Shown here: piece after piece, positions 9,990-22,500 of the stretch
How positions within the stretch are numbered: position 1 is the first letter of the stretch
Layout of the letters: the number at the start of each line of letters is the position of its first letter
Source of the DNA: Archivesica marissinica
Lineage: Eukaryota > Mollusca > Bivalvia > Venerida > Vesicomyidae
DNA length: 64,000 bases
Assembly (NCBI GenBank): GCA_014843695.1
Contig: CM026397.1
Span: 51,384,101-51,448,100, forward strand
Reading direction: 5' to 3'
The notes under the pieces: model-generated
Seen by the model: the letters and a program-made list of their open reading frames with translations, nothing else
Told to the model about the DNA's origin: nothing
Database searches by the model: none
Made by a program: the position numbers and the translations under genes

Positions 9990-11720
9990 CAGTGAGCAGT
10001 GTACTGTTGGTTAGTGTATTCCAGCAGTGAGATGTGTACTGTTGGGTAGTGTATTCCAGCAGTGAGCTGTGTACTGTTGTGTAGTGTATTACAGCAGTGA
10101 GTAGTGTACTGTTGTGTAGTGTATTCCAGCAGTGAGCAGTGTACTGATGTGTAATGTATTCCAGCAGTGAGCAGTGTACTGTTGTGTAGTGTATTCCAGC
10201 AGTGAGTAGTGTACTGTTGTGTAGTGTATTCCAGCAGTGAGCAGTGTACTGTTGTATAGTGTATTCCAGAAATGAGCAGGGTACTGTTGGGTAGTGTATT
10301 CCAGCAGTGAGCAGGGTACTGTTGTGTAGTGTATTCCAGCAGTGAGCAGTGTACTGTTGTATAGTTTATTCCAGAAATGAGCAGGGTACTGTTGGGTAGT
10401 GTATTCCAGCAGTGAGCAGGGTACTGTTGTGTAGTGTATTCCAGCAGTGAGCAGGGTACTGTTGGGTAGTGTATTCCAGCAGTGAGCAGGGTACTGTTGT
10501 GTAGTGTATTCCAGCAGTGAGCAGTGTACTATTGGGTAGTGTATTCCAACAGTGAGCAGGGTACTGTTGGGTAGTGTATTCCAGCAGTGAGCAGGGTACT
10601 GTTGGGTAGTGTATTCCAGCAGTGAGCAGAGTACTGTTGGGTAGTGTATTCCAGCAGTGAGCAGTGTACTGTTGGGTAATGTATTCCAGCAGTGAGCAGT
10701 GTACTGTTGTGTATGTAGTCCAGCAGTGAGCAGTGTACTATTGGGTAGTGTATTCCAGCAATGAGCAGGGTACTGTTGGGTAGTGTATTCCAGCAGTGAG
10801 CAGTGTACTGTTGTGTAGTGTATTCCAGCAGTGAGCAGTGTACTATTGTATAGTGTATTCCAGAAATGAGCAGTGTACTGTTGGGTAGTGTATTCCAGCA
10901 GTGAGCAGTGTACTGTTGGTTAGTGTATTCCAGCAGTGAGATGTGTACTGTTGGGTAGTGTATTCCAGCAGTGAGCTGTGTACTGTTGTGTAGTGTATTA
11001 CAGCAGTGAGTAGTGTACTGTTGTGTAGTGTATTCCAGCAGTGAGCAGTGTACTGATGTGTAATGTATTCCAGCAGTGAGCAGTGTACTGTTGTGTAGTG
11101 TATTCCAGCAGTGAGTAGTGTACTGTTGTGTAGTGTATTCCAGCAGTGAGCAGTGTACTGTTGTATAGTGTATTCCAGAAATGAGCAGGGTACTGTTGGG
11201 TAGTGTATTCCAGCAGTGAGCAGGGTACTGTTGTGTAGTGTATTCCAGCAGTGAGCAGTGTACTGTTGTATAGTGTATTCCAGAAATGAGCAGGGTACTG
11301 TTGGGTAGTGTATTCCAGCAGTGAGCAGGGTACTGTTGTGTAGTGTATTCCAGCAGTGAGCAGGGTACTGTTGGGTAGTGTATTCCAGCAGTGAGCAGGG
11401 TACTGTTGGGTAGTGTATTCCAGCAGTGAGCAGGGTACTGTTGTGTAGTGTATTCCAGCAGTGAGCAGTGTACTATTGGGTAGTGTATTCCAACAGTGAG
11501 CAGGGTACTGTTGGGTAGTGTATTCCAGCAGTGAGCAGGGTACTGTTGGGTAGTGTATTCCAGCAGTGAGCAGAGTACTGTTGGGTAGTGTATTCCAGCA
11601 GTGAGCAGTGTACTGTTGGGTAATGTATTCCAGCAGTGAGCAGTGTACTGTTGTGTATGTAGTCCAGCAGTGAGCAGTGTACTATTGGGTAGTGTATTCC
11701 AGCAATGAGCAGGGTACTGT
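9990..11720. repeat. ~0.9-kb higher-order tandem duplication in R1
   Basis: Marker variants recur in the same order. GTTGGTTAGTG then GAGATGTGTACTG then GAGCTGTGTACTG occurs at about 10009 and again 909 bp later. TACTATTGGGTAG followed by CCAACAGTGAG, and then GTGTATGTAGTCCAG, occurs at 10527 and again 944 bp later. The two offsets differ by 35, one unit gained. Two adjacent copies of a block of about 26-27 units are present. Confidence 0.8.
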
Positions 11721-12114
11721 TGGGTAGTGTATTCCAGCAGTGAGCAGGGTACTGTTGGGTAGTGTATTCCAGCAATGAGCAGTGTACAGTTGGGTAGTGT
11801 ATTCCAGCAGTGAGCAGGGTACTGTTGGGTATGTATTCCAGCAGTGAGCAGGGTACTGTTGGGTAGTGTATTCCAGCAGTGAGCAGGGTACTGCTGGGTA
11901 GTGTATTCCAGCAGTGAGCAGTGTACTGTTGGGTAGTGTATTCCAGCAGTGAGCAGATTACTGTTGGGTAGTGTATTCCAGCAGTGAGCAGGGTACTGTT
12001 GGGTAATGTATTCCAGCAGTGAGCAGTGTACTGTTGGGTAATGTATTCCAGCAGTGAGCAGTGTACTGTTGGGTAGTGTATTCCAGCAGTGAGAAGTGTA
12101 CTGTTGGGTAGTGT

Positions 12115-14084
12115 ATTCCAGCAGTGAGCAGTGTACTGTTGGGTAGTGTATTCCAGCAGTGAGCAGGGTACTGTTGTGTAGTGTATTCCAGCAGTGAGCA
12201 GGTTTCTGTTGGGTAGTGTATTCCAGCAGTGAGCAGGGTACTGTTGTTTAGTGTATTCCAGCAGTGAGCAGTTTACTGTTGGGTAGTGTATTCCAGCAGT
12301 GAGCAGGGTACTGTTGGGTAGTTTATTCCAGCAGTGAGCAGGGTACTGTTGTGTAGTGTATTCAGGCAGTGAGTAGTGTACTGTTGTGTAATGTATTCCA
12401 GCAGTGAGCAGGGTACTGTTGGGTAGTGTATTCAGGCAGTGAGCAGGGTACTGTTGGGTATTGTATTCTAGCAGTGAGTAGTGTACTGTTGTGCAATGTA
12501 TTCCAGCAATGAGCAGTGTACTGTTGGGTAGTGTATTCCAGCAGTGAGCAGTGTAATGTTGAGTAGTGTATTCCAGCAGTGAGTAGTGTGCTGTTGGGTA
12601 GTGTATTACGGCAGTGAGCAGTGGACTGTTGGGTAGTGTATTACAGCAGTGAGTAATGTATTGTTGTGTTGTGTATTCCAGCAGTGAGCAGTGTACTGTT
12701 GAGTAGTGTATTCCAGCAGTGAGTAGTGTACTGTTGGGTAGTGTATTCCAGCAGTGAGTAGTTTACTGTTGGGTAATGCATTCCAGCAGTGAGCAGTGTA
12801 CTGTTGTGTAATGTATTCCAGCAGTGAGCAGTGTACTGTTGTGTAGTGTATTCCAGCAGTGAGCAGTGTACTGTTGTGTAGTGTATTCCAGCAGTGAGTA
12901 GTGTACTGTTGTGTAATGTATTCCAGCAGTGAGCAGTGTACTGTTGTGTAGTGTATTCCAGCAGTGAGCAGGGTACTGTTGGGTAGTGTATTCCAGCAGT
13001 GAGCAGGGTACTGTTGTGTAGTGTATTCCAGCAATGAGCAGTGTACTGTTGTATAGTGTATTCCAGCAGTGAGCATGGTACTGTTGGGTAGTGTATTCCA
13101 GCAGTGAGCAGGGTACTGTTGGGTAGTGTATTCCAGCAGTGAGCAGCGTACTTTTGGGTAGTGTATTCCAGCAGTGAGCAGTGTACTGCTGGGTAGTGTA
13201 TTCCAGCAGTGAGCAGTGTACTGTTGAGTAGTGTATTCCAGCAGTGAGTAGTGTTCTGTTGGGTAATGTATTCCAGCAGTGAGCAGTGTACTGTTGGGTA
13301 GTGTATTCTAGCAGTGAGCAGGGTACTGTTGGGTAGTATATTCCAGCAGTAAGCCGTGTACTGTTGGGTAGTGTATTCCAGCAGTAAGCAGTGTACTGTT
13401 TGGTAGTGTATTCCAGCAGTGAGCAGGGTGCTGTTGTGTGTATATTCCAGCAGTGAGCAGTGTACTGTTGTGTAATGTATTCCAGCAGTGAGCAGTGTAC
13501 TGTTGTGTAATGTATTCCAGCAGTGAGCAGTGTACTGTTGTGTAGTGTATTCCAGCAGTGAGCTGTGTACTGTTGTGTAGTGTATTCCAGCAGTGAGTAG
13601 TGTACTGTTGTCAAGTGTATTCCAGCAGTGAGCAGTGTACTGTTGTGTAGTGTATTCCAGCAGTGAGCAGTATACTATTATGTATGTATTCCAGCAGTGA
13701 GCAGTGTACTGTTGTGTAGTGTATTCCAGCAGTGAGCAGTGTACTGTTGTGTAGTGTATTCCAGCAGTGAGCAGGGTACTGTTGGGTAATGTATTCCAGC
13801 AGTGAGCAGGGTACTGTTGGGTAATGTATTCCAGCAGTGAGCAGGGTACTGTTGGGTAATGTATTCCAGCAGTGAGCAGTGTACTGTTGGGTAATGTATT
13901 CCAGCAGTGAGCAGGGTACTGTTGGGTAATGTATTCTAGCAGTGAGCAGTGTACTGTTGTGTAGTGTATTCCAGCAGTGAGCAGAGTACTGTTGAGTAAT
14001 GTATTCCAACAGTGAGCAGTGTACTGTTGTGTAGTGTATAACAGCAGTGAGCAGTTGACTGTTGGGTAGTGTAATCCAGCAGTG
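12115..14084. repeat. R1 block duplicated at 24250-26219, copy 1
   Basis: This block carries private variants such as GGTTTCTGTTGG, TATTCAGGCAGTG, TGTGCAATG, GCGTACTTTTGGG, GTTGTCAAGTG and GTATACTATTATG. All recur 12,135 bp downstream in the same order. Conceptual translations of the two blocks are identical across the stretches I compared. Copy 1 continues on its right into uniform repeat units. Confidence 0.9.
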
Positions 14085-16499
14085 AGCAGGGTACTGTTGG
14101 GTAGTGTATTCCAGCAGTGAGCAGTGTACTGTTGGTAGTGTATTCCAGCAGTGAGCAGTGTACTGTTGGTAGTGTATTCCAGCAGTGAGCAGTGTACTGT
14201 TGTGTAGTGTATTCCAGCAGTGAGCAGTGTACTGTTGGGTAGTGTATTCCAGCAGTGAGCAGTGTACTGTTGGGTAGTGTATTCCAGCAGTGAGCAGGGT
14301 ACTGTTGGGTAGTGTATTCCAGCAGTGAGCAGTGTACTGTTGGGTAGTGTATTCCAGCAGTGAGCAGTGTACTGTTGGGTAGTGTATTCCAGCAGTGAGC
14401 AGTGTACTGTTGTGTAGTGTATTCCAGCAGTGAGCAGTGTACTGTTGTGTAGTGTATTCCAGCAGTGAGCAGTGTACTGTTGTTTATGTATTCCAGCAGT
14501 GAGCAGTGTACTGTTGTGTATGTATTCCAGCAGTGAGCAGTGTACTGTTGTGTATGTATTCTAGCAGTGAGCAGTGTACTGTTGTGTATGTATTCCAGCA
14601 GTGAGCAGTGTACTGTTGGGTAGTGTATCCAGCATGAGCAGGGGGTAGTGTATTCAGCAGTGAGCAGGTACTGTGGGTAGTGTATTCCAGCAGTGAGCAG
14701 GGTACTGTTGGGTAGTGTATTCCAGCAGTGAGCAGTGTACTGTTGTGTAGTGTATTCCAGCAGTGAGCAGTGTACTGTTGGGTAGTGTATTCCAGCAGTG
14801 AGCAGGGTAGTGTTGGGTAGTGTATTCCAGCAGTGAGCAGGGTACTGTTGTGTAGTGTATTCCAGCAGTGAGCAGGGTACTGTTGGGTAGTGTATTCCAG
14901 CAGTGAGCAGTGTACTGTTGGGTAGTGTATTCCAGCAGTGAGCAGTGTACTGTTGGGTAGTGTATTCCAGCAGTGAGCAGTGTACTGTTGGGTAGTGTAT
15001 TCCAGCAGTGAGCAGGGTACTGTTGGGTAGTGTATTCCAGCAGTGAGCAGTGTACTGTTGGGTAGTGTATTCCAGCAGTGAGCAGTGTACTGTTGTGTAG
15101 TGTATTCCAGCAGTGAGCAGTGTACTGTTGTGTAGTGTATTCCAGCAGTGAGGAGTGTACTGTTGTGTAGTGTATTCCAGCAGTGAGCAGTGTACTGTTG
15201 GGTAGTGTATTCCAACAGTGAGCAGGGTACTGTTGGGTAGTGTATTCCAGCAGTGAGTAGTTTACTGTTGGGTAGTGTATTCCAGCAGTGAGCAGTGTAC
15301 TGTTGGGTAGTGTATTGCAGCAGTGAGCAGTGTACTGTTGGGTAGTGTATTCCAGCAGTGAGCAGTGTATTGTTGTGTATGTATTCCAGCAGTGAGCAGT
15401 GTACTATTGGGTAGTGTATTCCAGCAGTGAACAGGGTACTGTTGGGTAGTGTATTCCAGCAATGAGCTGTGTACAGTTGGGTAGTGTATTCGAGCAGTGA
15501 GCAGGGTACTGTTGGGTATGTATTCCAGCAGTGAGCAGGGTACTGTTGGGTAGTGTATTCCAGCAGTGAGCAGGGTACTGCTGGGTAGTGTATTCCAGCA
15601 GTGAGCAGTGTACTGTTGGGTAGTGTATTCCAGCAGTGAGTAGTGTATTGTTGGTTAGTGTATTCCAGCAGTGAGCAGGGTACTGTTGGGTAATGTATTC
15701 CAGCAGTGAGCAGTGTACTGTTGGGTAATGTATTCCAGCAGTGAGCAGTGTACTGTTGGGTAGTGTATTCCAGCAGTGAGAAGTGTACTGTTGGGTAGTG
15801 TATTCCAGCAGTGAGCAGTGTACTGTTGGGTAGTGTATTCCAGCAGTGAGCAGGGTACTGTTGGGTAGTGTATTCCAGTAGTGAGCAGTGTAATGTTTTG
15901 TAGTGTATTCCAGCAGTGAGCAGTGTAATGTTGTATAGTGTATTCCAGAAATGAGCAGGGTACTGTTGGGTAGTGTATTCCAGCAGTGAGCAGGGTACTG
16001 TTGTGTAGTGTATTCCAGCAGTAAGCAGTGTACTGTTGGGTAGTGTATTCCAGCAGTGAGCAGTGTACTGTTGGGTAATGTATTCCAGCAGTGAGCAGTG
16101 TACTGCTGTGTAGTGTATTCCAGCAGTGAGCAGTGTACTGTTGGGTAGTGTATTCCAGCAGTGAGCAGTGCACTGTAGGGTAGTGTATTCCAGCAGTGAG
16201 CAGTGTACTCTTGGGTAGTGTATTCCAGCAGTGAGCAGTGTACTGTTGTGTAGTGTATTCCAGCAGTGAGCAATGTACTGTTGTGTAGTGTATTCCAGCA
16301 GTGAGCAATGTACTGTTGTGTAGTTTATTACAGCAGTGAGCAGTGTACTGTTGGGTAGTGTATTCCAGCAGTGAGCAGTGTACTGTTGGGTAGTGTATTC
16401 CAGCAGTGAGCAGTGTACTGTAGGGTAGTGTATTCCAGCAGTGAGCAGTGTACTGTTGGGTAGTGTATTCCAGCAGTGAGCAGTGTACTCTTGGGTAGT

Positions 16500-16556
16500 G
16501 TTTGGTGGGGGTTGTTTTGTTGTTTGGTGGTGTGTTGTTGTGTGTTTTGGTGGGTG
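16500..16556. other. G/T-only low-complexity interruption in R1
   Basis: The 35-bp periodicity is replaced by a run of only G and T (TTTGGTGGGGGTTG ... GTGTTTTGGTGGG) that matches no unit. Shorter similar tracts occur at about 16636-16660, 19787-19822 and 20529-20545, and in R4 at 46643-46675. They look like consensus errors in a long-read assembly rather than biology. Confidence 0.7.
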
Positions 16557-19500
16557 TACTGCTGTGTAATGTATTCCAGCAGTGAGCAGTGTACTGTGTG
16601 TAGTGTATTCCAGCAGTGAGCAGTGTACTGTTGTGTGTGTTGTGTGGGTGTTTGTTGTTTAGTGTATTCCAGCAGTGAGCAGTGTACTGTTGTGTAGTGT
16701 ATTCCAGCAGTGAACAGTGTACTGTTTTGTAGTGTATTCCAGCAGTGAGCAGTGTACTGTTGTGTATGTATTCCAGCAGTGAGCAGTGTACTATTGGGTA
16801 GTGTATTCCAGCAATGAGCAGGGTACTGTTCGGTAGTGTATTCCAGCAGTGAGCAGGGTACTGTTGGGTAGTGTATTCCAGCAGTGAGCAGGGTACTGTT
16901 GTGTAGTGTATTCCAGCAGTGAGCAGTGTACTGTTGGGTAGTGTATTCCAGCAGTGAGCAGTGTACTGTTGGGTAGTGTATTCCAGCAGTGAGCAGGTTA
17001 CTGTTGGGTAGTGTATTCCAGCAGTGAGCAGTGTACTGTTGGGTAGTGTATTCCAGCAGTGAGCAGTGTACTGTTGGGTAGTGTATTCCAGCAGTGAGCA
17101 GTGTACTGTTGTGTATGTATTCCAGCAGTGAGCAGTGTACTGTTGGTTAGTGTATTCCAGCAATGAGCAGGGTACTGTTGGGTAGTGTATTCCAGCAGTG
17201 ACAGGGTACTGTTGGGTAGTGTATTCCAGCAATGAGCAGTGTACAGTTGGGTAGTGTATTCAGCAGTGAGCAGGGTACTGTTGGGTATGTATTCCAGCAG
17301 TGAGCAGGGTACTGTTGGGTAGTGTATTCCAGCAGTGAGCAGGGTACTGTTGGGTAGTGTATTCCAGCAGTGAGCAGTGTACTGTTGGGTAGTGTATTCC
17401 AGCAGTGAGCAGTGTACTGTTGGGTAGTGTATTCCAGCAGTGAGCAGTGTACTGTTGGGTAGTGTATTCCAGCAGTGAGCAGGGTACTGTTGGGTAATGT
17501 ATTCCAGCAGTGAGCAGTGTACTGTTGGGTAGTGTATTCCAGCAGTGAGCAGTGTACTGTTGGGTAGTGTATTCCAGCAGTGAGCAGTGTACTGTTGGGT
17601 AGTGTATTCCAGCAGTGAGCAGTGTACTGTTGTGTAGTGTATTCCAGCAGTGAGCAGTGTACTGTTGTGTAGTGTATTCCAGATGAGCGGTACTGTTGGG
17701 TAGTGTATTCCAGCAGTGAGCAGGTACTGTTGTGTTGTATTCAGCAGTAGAGTGTACTGTTGGGTAGTGTATTCCAGCAGTGAGCAGTGTACTGTTGGGT
17801 AGTGTATTCCAGCAGTGAGGTGTATGTTGGGTAGTGTATTCCAGCAGTGAGCAGTGTACTGTTGTGTAATGTATTCCAGCAGTGAGCAGTGTACTGTTGT
17901 GTAGTGTATTCCAGCAGTGAGCAGTGTACTGTTGTGTAGTGTATTCCAGCAGTGAGCAGTGTACTGTTGTGTAGTGTATTCCAGCAGTGAGCAGGGTACT
18001 GTTGTGTAGTGTATTCCAGCAGTGAGCAGTGTACTGTTGTGTAGTGTATTCCAGCAGTGAGCAGTGTACTGTTGTATAGTGTATTCCAGAAATGAGCAGG
18101 GTACTGTTGGGTAGTGTATTCCAGCAGTGAGCAGGGTACTGTTGTGTAGTGTATTCCAGCAGTGAGCAGGGTACTGTTGGGTAATGTATTCCAGCAGTGA
18201 GCAGTGTACTGTTGTTAGTATATTCCAGCAATGAGCAGTGTACTGTTGTGTATGTATTCCAGCAGTGAGCAGGGTACTGTTGGGTAGTGTATTCCAGCAG
18301 TGAGCAGGGTACTGTTGGGTAGTGTATTCCAGCAGTGAGCATGGTACTGTTGGGTAGTGTATTCCAGCAGTGAGCAGGGTACTGTTTTATGTATTTCCAG
18401 CATGAGCAGTGTACTGTTGGTAGTGTATTCCAGCAGTGAGCAGGTACTGTTGGTGAGCAGGGTACTGTTGGGTAGTGTATTCCAGCAGTGAGCAGTGTAC
18501 TGTTGGGTAGTGTATTCCAGCAGTGAGATGTGTACTGTTGGGTAGTGTATTCCAGCAGTGAGCAGTGTACTGTTGTGTATGTATTCCAGCAGTGAGCAGT
18601 GTACTGTTGTGTAGTGTATTCCAGCAGTGAGCAGTGTACTGTTGGGTAGTGTATTCCAGCAGTGAGCAGTGTACTGTTGGTATGTATTCCAGCAGTGAGC
18701 AGGTACTGTTGGTAGTGTATTCCAGCAGTGAGCAGGGTACTGTTGGGTAGTGTATTCCAGCAGTGAGCAGGGTACTGTTTGGTAGTGTATTCCAGCAGTG
18801 AGCAGGGTACTGTTGTGTAGTGTATTCCAGCAGTGAGCAGTGTACTGTTGGGTAGTGTATTCCAGCAGTGAGCAGTGTACTGTTGGTAGTGTATTCCAGC
18901 AGTGAGCAGTGTACTGTTGGGTAGTGTATTCCAGCAGTGAGCAGGGTACTGTTGGGTAGTGTATTCCAGCAGTGAGCAGGGTACTGTTGGGTAGTGTATT
19001 CCAGCAGTGAGCAGTGTACTGTTGGGTAGTGTATTCCAGCAGTGAGCAGTGTACTGTTGTTATTGTTGGTGTGTATTCCAGCAGTGAGCAGTGTACTGTT
19101 GGGTAGTGTATTCCAGAGTGAGCAGTGTACTGTTGGGTAGTGTATTCCAGCAGTGAGCAGTGACTGTGGGTAGGTATTCCAGCAGTGAGCAGGGTACTGT
19201 TGGGTAGTGTATTCCAGCAGTGAGCAGGGTACTGTTGTGTAGTGTATTCCAGCAGTGAGCAGTGTACTGTTGTGTATGTATTCCAGCAGTGAGCAGTGTA
19301 CTGTTGGGTAGTGTATTCCAGCAGTGAGATGTGTACTGTTGGGTAGTGTATTCCAGCAGTGAGCAGTGAGCAGTGTACTGTTGTGTAATGTATTCCAGCA
19401 GTGAGCAGTGTACTGTTGGGTAGTGTATTCCAGCAGTGAGCAGTGTACTGTTGGGTAGTGTATTCCAGCAGTGAGCAGTGTACTGTTGTGTAGTGTATTC

Positions 19501-22500
19501 CAGCAGTGAGCAGGGTACTGTTGGGTAGTGTATTCCAGCAGTGAGCAGTGTACTGTTGTGTAGTGTATTCCAGCAGTGAGCAGTGTACTGTTGTGTAGTG
19601 TATTCCAGCAGTGAGCAGTGTACTGTTGTGTATGTATTCCAGCAGTGAGCAGTGTACTGTTGTGTATGTATTCCAGCAGTGAGCAGTGTACTGTTGGGTA
19701 GTGTATTCCAGCAGTGAGCAGTGTACTGTTGGGTAGTGTATTCCAGCAGTGAGCAGGTACTGTTGGGTAGTGTATTCCAGCATGAGGTTGGGTTGGTTGT
19801 GTTTTGTGGGGTTGTTGTTGTATTCCAGCAGTGAGCAGTGTACTGTTGTGTAGTGTATTCCAGCAGTGAGCAGGGTACTGTTGGGTAGTGTATTCCAGCA
19901 GTGAGCAGTGTACTGTTGGGTAGTGTATTCCAGCAGTGAGCAGGGTACTGTTGGGTAGTGTATTCCAGCAGTGAGCATGTACTGTTGTGTAGTGTATTCC
20001 AGCAGTGAGCAGTGTACTGTTGGGTAGTGTATTCCAGCAGTGAGCAGGGTACTGTTGGTAGTGTATTCCAGCAGTGAGCAGTGTACTGTTGGTAGTGTAT
20101 TCCAGCAGTGAGCAGTGTACTGTTGTGTAGTGTATTCCAGCAGTGAGCAGTGTACTGTTGGTAGTGTATTCCAGCAGTGAGCAGTGTACTGTTGGGTAGT
20201 GTATTCCAGCAGTGAGCAGTGTACTGTTGGGTAGTGTATTCCAGCAGTGAGCAGTGTACTGTTGGGTAGTGTATTCCAGCAGTGAGCAGTGTACTGTTGG
20301 GTAGTGTATTCCAGCAGTGAGCAGTGTACTGTTGGGTAGTGTATTCCAGAGTGAGCAGTGTACTGTTGTGTAGTGTATTCCAGCAGTGAGCAGGGTACTG
20401 TTGGGTAGTGTATTCCAGCAGTGAGCAGGGTACTGTTGGGTAGTGTATTCCAGCAGTGAGCAGGGTACTGTTGGTATGTATTCCAGCAGTGAGCAGTGTA
20501 CTGTTGTGTATGTATTCCAGCAGTGAGCAGGTGTGGGGTTGTTGTGTATTCCAGCAGTGAGCAGTGTACTGTTGGGTAGTGTATTCCAGCAGTGAGCAGT
20601 GTACTGTTGTGTAGTGTATTCCAGCAGTGAGCAGTGTACTGTTGTGTAGTGTATTCCAGCAGTGAGCAGTGTACTGTTGTGTAGTGTATTCCAGCAGTGA
20701 GCAGTGTACTGTTGGGTAGTGTATTCCAGCAGTGAGCAGTGTACTGTTGGGTAGTGTATTCCAGCAGTGAGCAGGGTACTGTTGGGTAGTGTATTCCAGC
20801 AGTGAGCAGTGTACTGTTGGGTAGTGTATTCCAGCAGTGAGCAGGGTACTGTTGGGTAGTGTATTCCAGTGTATTCCAGCAGTGAGCAGGTACTGTTGGT
20901 AGTGTATTCCAGCAGTGAGCAGGGTACTGCTGGTAGTGTATTCCAGCAGTGAGCAGTGTACTGTTGGGTAGTGTATTCCAGCAGTGAGTAGAGTACTGTT
21001 GGTTAGTGTATTCCAGCAGTGAGCAGGGTACTGTTGGGTAATGTATTCCAGCAGTGAGCAGTGTACTGTTGGGTAATGTATTCCAGCAGTGAGCAGTGTA
21101 CTGTTGGGTAGTGTATTCCAGCAGTGAGAAGTGTACTGTTGGGTAGTGTATTCCAGCAGTGAGCAGTGTACTGTTGGGTAGTGTATTCCAGCAGTGAGCA
21201 GGGTACTGTTGGGTAGTGTATTCCAGCAGTGAGCAGTGTACTGTTGTGTAGTGTATTCCAGCAGTGAGCAGTGTACTGTTGTATAGTGTATTCCAGAAAT
21301 GAGCAGGGTACTGTTGAGTAGTGTATTCCAGCAGTGAGCAGTGTACTGTTGTGTAGTGTATTACAGCAGTGAGTAGTGTACTGTTGTGTAGTGTATTCCA
21401 GCAGTGAGCAGTGTACTGATGTGTAATGTATTCCAGCAGTGAGCAGTGTACTGTTGTGTAGTGTATTCCAGCAGTGAGTAGTGTACTGTTGTGTAGTGTA
21501 TTCCAGCAGTGAACAGTGTACTGTTGTATAGTGTATTCCAGAAATGAGCAGGGTACTGTTGGGTAGTGTATTCCAGCAGTGAGCAGGGTACTGTTGTATA
21601 GTATATTCCAGCAATGAGCAGTGTACTGTTGTGTATGTATTCCAGCAGTGAGCAGGGTACTGTTGAGTAGTGTATTCCAGCAGTGAGCAGGGTACTGTTG
21701 GGTAGTGTATTCCAGCAATGAGCATGGTACTGTTGGGTAGTGTATTCTAACAGTGAGCAGGGTACTGTTTTAGAGTATATTCCAGCAATGAGCAGTGTAC
21801 TGTTGTATAGTGTATTCCAGCAGTGAGCAGGGTACTGTTGTGTAGTGTATTCCAGCAATGAGCAGTGTACTGTTGGGTAGTGTATTCCAGCAATGAGCAT
21901 GGTACTGTTGGGTAGTGTATTCCAGCAGTGAGCAGTGTACTGTTGGGTAGTGTATTCCAGCAATGAGCATGGTACTGTTGGGTAGTGTATTCCAGCAGTG
22001 AGCAGCGTACTGTTGTATAGTGTATTCCAGCAGTGAGCAGTGTCCTGTTGTATAGTATATTCCAGTAGTGAGCAGGGTACTTTTGTGTAGTGTATTCCAG
22101 CAGTGAGCAGTGTACTGTTGTGTAATGTATTCCAGCAGTGAGCAGTGTACTGTTGGGTAGTGTATTCCAGCAGTGAGATGTGTACTGTTGGGTAGTGTAT
22201 TCCAGCAGTGAGCAGTGAGCAGTGTACTGTTGTGTAATGTATTCCAGCAGTGAGCAGTGTACTGTTGGGTAGTGTATTCCAGCAGTGAGCAGTGTACTGT
22301 TGGGTAGTGTATTCCAGCAGTGAGCAGTGTACTGCTTGGTAGTGTATTCCAGAAGTGAGCAGTGTACTGTTGTGTATGTATTCCAGCAGTGAGCAGGGTA
22401 CTGTTGGGTAGTGTATTCCAGCAGTGAGCAGTGTACTGCTTGGTAGTGTATTCCAGCAGTGAGCAGGGTACTGTTGGGTAGAGTATTCCAGCAGTGAGCA

